This document shows positions 37,901 to 49,900 of a DNA stretch of 64,000 nucleotides, one piece after another. The number at the start of each line of letters is the position of its first letter. The first letter of the stretch is position 1. The translations under genes and the position numbers were made by a program. Origin of the DNA: Paratinospora sagittata (lineage: Eukaryota > Streptophyta > Magnoliopsida > Ranunculales > Menispermaceae); NCBI GenBank assembly GCA_035771175.1, contig CM069592.1:42746495-42810494 (forward strand). Reading direction: 5' to 3'. The notes under the pieces were generated by a model. It saw only the letters and a program-made list of their open reading frames with translations. It had not been told where the DNA came from and did no database searches.

Positions 37901-40900
37901 CAGACGATCGCGATTTGCAGAATGGGCGATGAAAGCAGTTGCAGACGATCGCGATTTGCATTCCCCAGAAGAAAGACGATGACAAAGGCTGTGGGGGAAG
38001 AAGATGACGATGGAACAAGAGGAAGAAGAGTTGCAGAGTAGAAGACGACGACGATGAATCGAAAAAGTTGATGGTGATGAACAGTTAACAAATTACACCA
38101 GCAGACCAAGACGACGATGCGTTTACAGTTTGCAGGCGAACCAGGTGATGACGGTGATGAAGTTTCCACGCTAGCGAGGATTCCGGCGATGAATGTTCCG
38201 GCAGCAACAGTGATGACCGGCAGCGACAGCAATGAAGGTCACCCAAGAGGATTCCGGCGATGAAGGCCGACAATGATGATTTCGACGATGAAGGCCGAAA
38301 CAGATTTCCTAGTAATAATAACCTAGGGCTCTGATACCATGTTGAGAAAATAAAATAATGAACGACACAAAATGTAACGTGGTTCGGCTCTATGGCCTAC
38401 ATCTACGAGAGAAGAGAAAGGATATTTATTCTTGTGTAATGTCTTAATGGAGGGACTCCATATATATAGACATACAGGGCTATGTACTTATAGCTACATT
38501 TACAATTTTAGTAACTGCTATATTCCTTAAAGGAAATAAATCCTTAAGGAAATAATTCTGTACAGGAAACAAATCTATACAGGAAATAAATTTGTATAGG
38601 AAACAAATCTCAACAGTTTGACAATACAAGAAGCAAGATGTTGGAAACACTTCGATTAAGCTAGTAATAGAATGTAATGGAAAACTAAAGAATATATCAG
38701 AAGATTGATAATAATTACCATAAACATGCCTAGTCTGACAACAGATAGATCAGATATATGATTCAAATGAAGATTCCTGGTTATAAAATCCACTGCATTA
38801 TGCCATACAGGAGATCAAAAGAAAAGGATGATAGTAAGCATGAAGCTACTCACTTTTCAGAAAGGCGCTCTAGAAACAAACGGTAGGTGAGCTGTGGAGC
38901 AGCACCAACAAAAATTCCACCAACAAAATGAATAACTGATTTTGGTGTTGAGTTTCTTGGCCTTAGCACCCATGCTCCCTGAGATGCAATATTCCAAGCT
39001 ATTCAATTGTCATAATCGTCTATCAGACAATAAATTACTGAAACTAGCAAGAAGAAAGGATACTGTCATACTACTACAGCATCTAAACCAATGGCATGTA
39101 TGCTACTTCAACCAATGAAAAAAAAAAAGTGATAACTACTTCAAACACAATGAGTAACAGCAGTCAGCAGGAAACTCAAAAGTCTCATGAGTGGGGCGTC
39201 ATATCTCTAGCAACCGTTGTTTTCAATATTCAGGATGTTCTAGGGATACTCTCTTTTCTTCCACTAACTGTAGTGGAATATGAATAAATTAAATATGAAT
39301 TTTGAAATGTGAAAAAAGAGGTTACTTCCCCATTGACTGACCATGAGTTAAATGCAACTTCCATGTAGAGTGCCAAATGCCAAGTGTTAACAAAGTAACA
39401 ACGTAAGCTAGAAGCTACAATCTAAAACCTGAATTGCACCTCAGTGAATCGATCGTAGCCACTTGATATCTCGTCTTATTTGGTTTAATACATTGTCCAA
39501 GTACTAAAAAACTTACCCCCTCATTGGAAGCTTTTGTATATTGGACATGCGCAATATATCAATTTTCTCAAAATTTTCAACAATGGGCTTGCCATCTTCT
39601 TCTTCTTCTTTTTCTTTGAGAAGATTAAAGAAACAAGACAATTGTATTAAATTAATAAATAAAAAACAAAAGTACAAACTGCAAATTTGCAGAAACATAT
39701 CACGGGTAGACCAAATCACCCAAAGATCTAGACCCCTAGCCAAAATACAAAATATTCGACCAACTCCTACACCACTAAGACAAGGAGTAATCACCAACCA
39801 ACTTGAACACCCTATCGAACTTGAAGCAGCTAGCTTAGAAGAATCTCATACTAAGAATTTCACTAGGAGAGCCTTCAAACACCCTCAAGTGGACCTTTCT
39901 AACCAAATGGACCAAGTCATCATGAAAAAGGCAACTCTCCCAATGGCCTTTACTCTCTTAGTCAAGACTGTTTAGGTGGGAGAGGGAAAAACACTTTTCA
40001 CAACTAAGAAGTGGTTTGAGTTTTCCACCTCAAAAATGCTTCCCATTTGTTCCATAAAGCCTTTGTAAACAAGCACTAAAAAAAGCGGAGGTCCATAGAC
40101 TCCCCATCTTGCAAACATAAAATGCAGCGATTTGGAGATAAAAAAGGGATAGAGAGAGTGAGAGACACTTCTGCAAGACATTAAAGGTAATCAACTAATT
40201 ATGGACCACTATACAGGCCTACCATTTTAGCTTTTCTTCATACATAGAATAAGTCATCTTCAAGAGATAAACTACAATTGAAGGCTACTTCCCTTGAAGT
40301 CCTTAGTGTTTCAAGGTCAAAATGTGTTTCAAAAGGTTTTACCCGAAGTACCCTTTATGCGTAAAAAAATCCTAAAATACCCTACTCTTCAAACTAATCT
40401 CAATTTGGCCTCCTAAGCATAGCAAATCAACATGCCTGAGCCACATCATGCAATTCTATTAGGCGGATTGTAGGTCTTATTTGGAAAAATGCCCTTAGTA
40501 AAGGGCAAAAATGGACCATTGGCCCAATGGCACTAATTGAAGGTGGTTAGAAGAAAGACGCCTCCAGAAGACATCTTTCTTTAAAATGCCTTCTGATGTA
40601 GGAATGTGCTAGATTATAGAAATTTTAAAATCAGATTTTTTTTAGGTTCTTTCTAAGTTGTTATTTTTGAGTAGTTTCTATTTTGAGACGTTCCCACCTT
40701 TTTCTAATATTTCCTAGTTGTCTTTGCTAATTTTATTTCTATTTAGATATTGTTTGGTACTACTTTGAAGAAGTTTCTCCTCTAATACAAATCTCAATTC
40801 AACTCAACCAAACATTTTCCCAAGCACATGGGGTTGGCTAATACAAATCTCTCCTACAAAATTGGCCACCCTCTTTATTTCTCTCTCTAGCACTACTCTT

Positions 40901-43900
40901 TTTGCTTATTTTGTCCTCATAATGATGGATGCTTTGTTGGGTGCAGTTTTGTCAACAAGACACTAGCAGGAACTCTACAAACACCAACTAACACCTTAAG
41001 AAACCACAAATTATGACTGGCACTGCTGGATAGAATTACTTCATTCTTCCAGTTACACCTCTTCTCTGTCAAAACCAGCCCTGGATTCACCAGAACCAAT
41101 AAAAACAACTTACATGAATTTATAAACAATGAAGCAGAAAAAGTTAGAGCAAAGAGTGCAGCAGAATCAACAGATGCAAAAACTTGTAGCAATGACAGCA
41201 TCTGTGAAACACCCCTGAAGTAGCCTTCACACCAACCAAGTCAAAGGAAAGTGGCCAATAAAAGAGATGCTTCAGAGAACAGAAATAACGAAGAAAGAAA
41301 ACTGCTAGGAAAGACCTAGAAACATACTCAGCTGGTGATTGACCTATGTCTTAAAAGAAGAGGATATACGCATAGTTTAGATGAGAGTCGCAAAGCGGCA
41401 ACTATAAAGACAATTAAAGAACTAATGGCTGCAAAAAAACAGAAGACCATTTATATTTCAATAAATATCTCTTGTTCAATATCAATTATTTGAGAATTTG
41501 ATAGATCAATACTTTTCAAGGTAACATAGACCAAAACATGTAAATGTGATGTATGGTACAGTGTTTGTACACCTCACCTCTATCTCACTCCATTCTCCTG
41601 AAGCACCCAAACCATCTTGCGACTGCTTCGCAGTTTCAGTAATTAGTCTACAGGTAAAGAATAAGAAAAACATTTAATCTTGTTAGGATCGTCAACTCTG
41701 GAATCAGCAATCAAATATGATTGCAGTGGCAGCAAATTAGTTAATGATAAAGAAAATCTGTCAGATGGATAAATCTAGATTAAAGTCACAAGAGAAATCA
41801 CATAATGAAATTTCCAAGTAAAAGTAAATTGTTAATAGCCAAGAGATATGAATGAAAGAACTGGATTCATAGTTCTAACAACAAGTAACGATCCCTTTGA
41901 ACCTATTCAATGAAATTTATTCCTTCCAAACTCTCTTACAGTTGGTCAACAATCAGAACTGAGTCCATTGCTCTCTTTACTGAATGTGGTTAGTCTCTCT
42001 AGAGGTCTCGATAGGTTTACTCGGTCTCTTCATTCCTTTGGTAATTTCTCTAATAACTCTTTTTTCCAATGCCTCACTGACGATGCCTCTATTCAACCTT
42101 TCTCTCTCGCCTCACATGTTTTGAAAGCTCATGTTTCACCCAAAGTAGAAGTGTTTGGGTAAGCTCAACACAGGTGACGTCCTTCAAAGAAGATCACCCC
42201 ATTTTTCTCTCCTTCCTCATTGTTGTCTTCTATGCTTATAGAATGAAGAATCAACCGAGCATCTTTTCATTCAATGTTCTTTCTCCTCAAAATTGTGGGG
42301 GGAATGGCATCAAAGGCTTGGCAATAGGTTCGCAATCCCGATGTCTTGCGAAGAATGTTTGGCTTTGGAGAATGCTCACTGTCTGTTGAGTGAGGGATTG
42401 AGAGTGTGGATGATTTGCATAAAGCGTAATCAACGCATTTTTTAAGCATGTGTCAGGAACACTGATAATGTCTGGAATGACATCATTACCACGGCTAGCT
42501 CGTGGTTGGTAGCATTCAAAATTAATGGGGACTATTCTATCAATGAATGGTGTAGGAACTGGGAATGGTGCTTGTATTAAAAAGTGTTTCAAATGCTTTT
42601 GAATTGTTGTTGATGAAGTACCTCTGGTTCTCCTCACTCAGCTATGTGGTGTTTGTTGTGGAGAAGAGCAAAATTTGTGGGATTTATTTCCTTTAAGGTT
42701 TATTTCCTTTAAGGATTTATTTCCTTTAAGGAAAGATGATAATTCTGTGAGATTTATTTCCTTTAAGGTTTATTTCCTTTAAGGAAAGATGATAATTTTA
42801 GTAGTCGTTTTATTTAGCAATTACTAAAATTGTAATTATAGCTATATGTGTGCATAGCCATGTATGTCTATATATATGGTGTCCCTCCATTAAGACATCA
42901 TCAAGAATAAGAAAATATTTCCTCTCTTCTCCCGTGGACGTAGGCCTTGGAGCTGAACCACGTTACATCTTTGTGTCTTTTATTAGTATTTAACATGGTA
43001 TCAAACCTTTAAGCTCGTACAACTAGGAAATTTTTCTTTTCTTCCGACCTTCATTGTCGAAATTGTTTTATTTTGGCCTTCATTGCTGGAACCTTCCTCG
43101 TTGGCCTTCATCGCCATTATTCGTGTTGCTGATTGGTGCGTACGTCTTCATCACTGCTACTATATCACCATCAACTACTGCGTCTTCCTCATCGGCACGA
43201 TCGATATCCTAATCGTCGTCGACGCCTTCGTCTCCATTGCTACGGTGTTTCAGTCGTCGCAAATGCACTAAACATCCCTTGTATCCACTATCTCATGTTG
43301 TATCCTTCGAGAAGTGTCCTTACCAACCCGAACAACATTCAGACTCCTACATCATTATCCGAGGTTTTATCTAATACAAATTGGAAACAAGCCATGAATG
43401 TGGAAATGGAAGCCCTGGAGAAAAATACAACATGGGAGTTGGTAGACTTACCTGCAGGAAAGAAACATGTGGGATGCAAATGGGTTTATACAGTAAAATA
43501 CAAAGCATATGGGTCCCTAGAGCGCTACAAGGCAAGATTAGTAGCCAAAGGATATACTCAGACATATGGTGTGGACTATCAAGAGACATTTGCTCCGGTT
43601 GCAAAAATGAATATTGTGAGACTTCTTTTGTCATTGGCAGCTAATTATGACTGGGATCTGCAACAATTTGATGTAAATAATGCATTTTTACATGGGGATT
43701 TAGAAGAAGAAATCTATATGGAAGTGCCTCCAGGATTTGGCACCACTGATAAAGTGTGCAAATTGAAAAAGGCCCTGTATGGACTTAAACAATCTCCGAG
43801 GGCATGGTTTGGTCGGTTTGCCAAAGTAATGACAAATATGGAATATAGACAAAGCCAAGGAGATCACACTCTGTTCATTAAGCACTCGACTTCAGGGGGA

Positions 43901-46900
43901 GTTACAGCTCTATTAGTGTATGTTGATGACATCATCATGACAGGAAACAATGAGAACGAGAGACAAAATTTGAAGCAGTGTTTGACCGAGGAATTTGAGA
44001 TCAAGGAACTAGGGAGATTGAAATACTTCCTAGGGATTGAAGTGGCACACTCTAAACAGGGAATCTTTATTTATCAACAGAAGTACATTACAAACCTTCT
44101 TAAAGAAACAGGGAAGCTAGCATGCAAACCAATGAATACTCCTATTGATCTTAATCACAAGCTTGGAGAAGCTGAAGAAGCGCTGACTATTAATAAGGAG
44201 ATGTATCAAAGACTAGTAGGAAGACTCATCTATCACTCTCACACAAGACTTGATATTGCATATGCAGTAAGTGTAATAAGTCAGTTCATGCACAACCCTA
44301 AATATATTCATTTGCAAGTAGCTAATCGCGTTTTACAGTATCTTAAAGGGACTCCAGGACAGGGCATCTTATTTAAACGACACACAGGAGTGGTTCTTGA
44401 AGCTTATACTGATTCAGACTATGCTGGTTCAGTAGTTGACAGAAGATCAACTACTGGATATTGTACGTTTCTTGGTGGGAATTTGGTGACATGGCGAAGT
44501 AAAAAGTAAAATTTAGTGGCCAAATCTAGTGCTAAAGCAGAATTTCGAGCAATGGCATAAGGGGTTTGTGAGCTATTATGGTTGAAGATAATTTTGACAG
44601 ATTTGAAGATACACTGGGATGGCCCTATGAGACTCTATTGTGACAATAAATCAGCAATTAGCATTGCACATAACCCAGTTCAACATGATGATTGATAGAC
44701 ACTTTATTAAAGAGAAGCTTGATAGTGGGTTGATCTGTACTCCATATGTGTCTACCAATAATCAGCTCGTCGATGTGCTCACTAAAGGGTTAAACCATAC
44801 TGCATTTCAAGCAAATGTGTCCAAGTTGGGAATGGTAAACCTTTATTCACCAGCTTGAGGGGGAGTGTTGTGGAGAAGAGCAAAATCTGTGGGATTTATG
44901 TCCTTTAAGGATTTATTTCCTTTAAGGTTTATTTCCATAAGGATTTATTTCCTTTAAGGAAAGATGATAATTCTGTGAGATTTATTTCCTTTAAGGAAAG
45001 ATGATAATTTTAGTAGTCGTTTTATTTAGCAGTTACTAAAATTGTAATTATAGTTATATGTGTGCATAGCCCTGTATGTCTATATATATGGTGTCCCTCC
45101 ATTAAGACATCATCAAGAATAAGAAAATATTTCCTCTCTTCTCCTGTGGACGTAGGCCTTGGAGCCAAACCACGTTACATCTTTGTGTCTTCTATTAGTA
45201 TTTAACAGTGTTTAATTTCTTTCCTATTATTAATACAATTGCATTGCTTTGTTTTCTCTCCCAAAAAAAGTTCTAATAGTAAGTTTGCTTCAATATTGTC
45301 ATAAACAATTTAATAGTAAGTGTTTTCTTAAAGGCAAACCTCCTAAAAAGCATTGCAACTTCAATGGACAGTTTAGGTTCCTCCAAAAAATATCAAGAAG
45401 AAAATATACCAATCAAATGCTCTTATAATATTCTTCACTTAAAGGCCACCTGGCACATCATATAACCAACATTGTTGTGACTCAAATTATGTGTAGCCAT
45501 AAGCACCAAGCAAGGATCAAAAATTCAAATTCACCATAATCTTCAATCCCATAAAATTTAGAATTAATTTGGGGAAGCACAATTCAACATTGAGAACTTT
45601 TGTAAAAGATCGACATCTTAGAAAAGTACAAAATTTGATTTACATGTTGGGAAGAACTATGTTTCTTTTTAGATGTACTAAAACAAACATAAATATCCTT
45701 ATAACTCATTAAAATATAAAGTGTAATGGTTTAAAGTATGATTGATAATTTATATAACACTTCACACGTTCGTGGGTCACTCATTAATACGTTCATGGGG
45801 CACTCTAACGAGACAAAGGCCTCCATGTTGTAGGTCCCTTTGGGGAGGAAGTATCACACCTGAAACCCCGTGACAACTTTCCAAATTTGACTGAATGCGG
45901 GCCCTTGGAGGTGTATTGTCGTTGTCTCTTCGGTTTCAAGGGGATTAGTCGGTTCGTGATGGCGGAGCAGAGCCGACCGTTAACCTATCCATTAAGTAAT
46001 CGAATACCTCTTGAGTTGTTTCTTCTCAAATATATATATAACACTTCACACATATCTTATAATATATATTAAAAAACACACTACATGGCGTGAATGGATG
46101 ACAAGTGCCATTTTTATGTAGCCCCCTATCTCTCACATTTTCTCTAGCGTTACATCTCAAGATAAAGAAAAGTTGTTTCTTCCCTTTGAAAGTGAAGTTG
46201 TTTTGCACCAACAAAAAAAAAAAAAAGGTGAAGTTGTTGCAATCAAAGTTGTCCTGGGTCATAGCAACTTCATTTAATGCTCTCACTAAACCTCACATCA
46301 AGATACTACTGACATGGTGCTTTTCTAAGTTTACCAAGTTCGATTCCTTCGTTGGCTTTTTTTAACTTATCCAAGTTCCTAAGTTCTTTTTCTATCTTTA
46401 CCATATACCATGAGATTGCTTTTGTGTTCTATTACTAATATTTACCATAAAGTAACCATACACACCATAAAGAATTAATATAGTATTATATTATTAATTT
46501 ACAGAAATAAAAATTTTAAATTAAAAATATATAATTAGTAAAAATTAAAAATTATTTAACATATATGATAATAAATTATTAATTAATAATTACAAATAAA
46601 ATTGCTTTGCCAGCGGGTTACAAATTGAAAAATTAAAATATATTATTAAATTTTCTTTTAAATGGTATTTTTATGATATATTATTATTTACCCTATATAA
46701 TAAATTATAATATAAGTATTTATTACATTATATATACACAAATTGCCCACGCAATGCGTGGGTTTAAGAACTTGTTTTATGAGTAACAAACTATTTATTG
46801 CTCTTATTCTTAAAATACATAAGAGATTTGTGGGTTGATTACATAGTTTATAAATTGTATATCCATTCCTTTAATAATTAAAATTTTGTAAATCTTTTTT

Positions 46901-49900
46901 CCTTCTTCCTTTAGGGTGCATTTGATAACTAAGAAAGTTGTTATTCCTCAAGAAAATAATTTATCTTCTCATGAGAATGAGAATGTGTTTGTTTGCCAAG
47001 AAAATGAGGATTTTCTCGATAAAATTTGTGAAGATTTTCTCAACCCTCCTCTTTCTCACCATAATTTTCTCAGATGAGAGGTGGGAAGAAGTCTCTCATT
47101 TGTGCAGACAGAATGGTTGAGGGATATGGCAAGTCATTTGGGGTGTTCTGTTGTTCAATGGCCTTTGAAGTATTTGGGAATGTCGCTTGGGAGTAATCCT
47201 TCAAGGATTGACTTTTGGGATCCAGTGGTGGCTAGGGTGGCCAGAAGATTGGATGAATGGAAGAGATGTTTTTTGTCTAAAGGTGGTCGTCTTACATTAA
47301 TTAAATCAGTTTTGGATGCCCTCCCAACATATTACCTCTCTGTATTTAGGACTCCTAGAAAGGTGGTCGATTGCTTAGAGAAGTTGATGAGGGATTTCTT
47401 ATGGAAGAGTGATGATAAGGTGCATGGATCTCATCTTGTGGCTTGGAGAATTGTTCAGATGAAGGTGGAACATGGTGGTTTGGGAATTGGCAATATTTCA
47501 GCTAGAAATAAAGCCTTGGTTGGAAAGTGGTTGTGGAGGTTTTCTATTGAGCAGGAGCAATTATGGGTAAAGGTGATCAGAAGCAGGCATGGGCTCAGGG
47601 ATAATCTACGGGACACTGGTGTGGCCGTTAGGAGTACTTATAGAAGTCCTTGAAAATCCATTCATTCTGGTTATCCCTCTTTCCTTCCTTTAACTAGACT
47701 CAAACTGGGGAATGGTAATTTAATTCGATTTTGGGAAGACTCTTGGTCTGGGAATGTTTGTTTCCAATCATTATTTCCTAATCTTTTTCGGCGTTCTAGT
47801 CTTCATAATAGGCCTATCTCTGATTTTATTAGGGATGGTGTGTATGGGGTCGGGGGCCCTCTGTCATGGGATTTGCATTTGATGGGAAATCTTTCTCCTA
47901 GGGCTGAACAGGAATTGGGGTCTCTTCTTAATTGTTTGGAGGGTTGTTTTCCTTTGGGTGGCAACGATAAAATTCTTTGGCCTTGGGATTCCTCGGGTTC
48001 TTTTTCTACTAAATCTTTCTTTGATGTTATTCTTAATGTACCCTTTGTTGTCTCCTTCCCCCATCAAAGATTAAGTTTTTGGGATGGGTAGCTGCCCATG
48101 GGAAAATCAATACGGGTGATATGTTGCAAAAAAAAATTCCAAATATGTGTTTATCCCCTTCATGGTGTTATCTATGTCGATGGGATGTGGAATCTGTTGG
48201 ACACTTATGTTGGAGTTGTCCCTTTTCTAGGGAGGTTTGGAGTAGGTGGTGCGCTCGTTTCCCGATCATGACCGGTGTGGGTGATGTGGGCCACGCCATT
48301 AATATTTTCCCCTTTATGGAAAATATTCCTTCCTTATGGAGAGACCATTGGAAGGTTGTGTGCTTTGCGGTGTTATAGTCCTTATGGAAAGAAATGAATA
48401 GGAGGGTGTATTGTTTCCATCGGATAAAGTATGGGAGCAATCTCATCTCCTTGCTTCCTTTTGGGTAGCAAATAGCAAGTTATGTGATGGGTTTGCTCTA
48501 AGCGAATGGCTTAGAGGCTGGGGCAATTTTGTGCAGATTGATTTGTGTTGTGGTTCAAGTTAAGGACCACCTTTTGTATAGCTTATTTACATACAGATTC
48601 ACTCATATATAACATCTTATAGTTTCGTTTTAAAAAAAAAAGAAGAAGTCTCACAACAAAAATTCTCCACAACTAAATTTGAAGAAATTTTTGTACTCCA
48701 AATTGAATAACTAACAACCACAAGAAAATTTTTTTATGTCTAATCAAACAACCATGAGAAATTCTCTCAAGTAAATTTTCTCGAGAGAATTTTCTCAAGA
48801 AAACATTATTTTTTCTAGGAAAATTTTCTTAGCTACCAAACACACCCTTAGTAATAGTTTAGTTTCTAATATGAAATTGTGTTTTAATCTCATATGTTTT
48901 CATTTTTTAATTTTTTTAGAATATCCACTAAAAAATTTAAGTTAGCATTGAATTTTTTTTTTTTACAAAAAAAAAAACTTGGCAATTGAAAAGCTAAAAA
49001 AAAATTAAATGATTTTTCAAGTTTGACAAATTATTTCAATTTTTTACCTAACTTCCAAGGAGCTTTTGTTCATTTTGTTAACATTTAATTAGTAATTCAA
49101 TGGTTAAAATTCAAAGAAGTTTGAATAATTTTCCATGCCACCAAGCAACATATCTCAACATCCCGCAACCAAATATTAACATTATTTACTTAATTCATTC
49201 ATACTATATGGTAGTTCAAAAATTCACATTCTGCCTATTGCCAAACTTCTAATATACTCATTCAAAAGCTTATTTGAGATTTGATTCTAAAATTATAAGG
49301 GGGTAATATAGGTACTTTAAAAAATTGAATAATTTGCACTTTCTCTCCCTTCTCCTATCTTTCAGGCGCCATAACCAACTTCTCTTAACTTCCAAAATGA
49401 TATGCTCAGTTTTGTTGTTGACAAGAAAATCCAATTAATCATAATCCTCCATCCTTCCCATTTTCTAATGAAATATTCATTACCCTCACATGCAACGCAC
49501 ATGTTAAATACTATTATTTTTTATTTTCATTTTTGAAAGGGAAGTCAAATACTAATTATATATACTAGTTTTTGTGCACGTGTTTTATACATGATTTCCT
49601 ATTATTTATTGAATAAATCTGAGATAAGATATATAAATATCATTTTTTTGGAGTGAAGGTATTGTCTTTGATGAATGTAGAAGGATGAAATTTTCTTTGA
49701 GAGGAATAAGGGTAGAGAATGGTACAATGTTAGAATAGAGAAAAGTAAATTAGGAAACATGTCAATCTTAAGAACAAAAAATTCATTTTTTGACACAAAG
49801 AAAGACTATGATAGATCCAACAGAGATACGAACCAAGAATTCCTAACCTTCTGTAGCAATCCCTCGTATGCCCAATCAACCTCGTTCCTAGGACACAAAT

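Larger units (their letters stand above)
33585..38615 (-). mobile_element. Ty1/copia retrotransposon B, young but gag-less
   Basis: Perfect 5-bp duplication GTTTG (33580-33584, 38616-38620). Two 276-bp LTRs differ at only 4 positions by my count. PBS ATGGTATCAGAGCCC lies inside the right LTR and polypurine tract GCTTGAGGGGGAG inside the left LTR. Pol remains (protease, integrase, reverse transcriptase, RNase H), but the gag core with its zinc knuckle is missing: the leader runs directly into the gag tail. Lies in intron 3 of the DUF1350 gene, antiparallel to copia C. Confidence 0.95.
42654..45207 (+). mobile_element. Ty1/copia retrotransposon C, internally deleted
   Basis: Perfect duplication GTGTT (42649-42653, 45208-45212). 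342-bp LTRs, PBS TGGTATCAAAC at 42996, polypurine tract CAGCTTGAGGGGGAG before the right LTR. Gag, protease and integrase are deleted: the leader (about 43000-43310) joins directly to the reverse transcriptase. It is closely related to copia B in the retained coding part and is inserted in the 3' untranslated part of a LINE. Confidence 0.95.
41887..45268 (+). mobile_element. L1-type LINE tail C, split by copia C
   Basis: Left part 41887-42653 holds broken zf-RVT coding sequence (LDRFTRSLHSFGNFSNNSFF and NEESTEHLF-like residues). The right part after the copia is 45213-45268 with TTATTAATACAATTGCATTG and an A tail. Duplications AGTTCTAACAACAAGT (41871-41886) and AGTTCTAATAGTAAGT (45269-45284) agree at 13 of 16. 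Intron 1 of the DUF1350 gene. Same subfamily as 20712-21250. Confidence 0.8.

Noticed and set aside
37769..38273. Several open frames in the GA-rich leader of copia B
   Set aside because: Low-complexity repeats, open on both strands, no domain.
40545..40610. AAGACGCC words resembling the MULE end palindromes
   Set aside because: Only a short, imperfect similarity; no inverted repeat structure or element ends.
46745..46775. Helitron 3' end (CCCACGCAATGCGTGGG hairpin)
   Set aside because: The hairpin fits but the terminus reads CTTGT instead of CTRR-T and no 5' TC end could be paired.
49480..49600. Second Helitron-like terminus (CACATGCAACGCACATG)
   Set aside because: Again no proper end or partner terminus.
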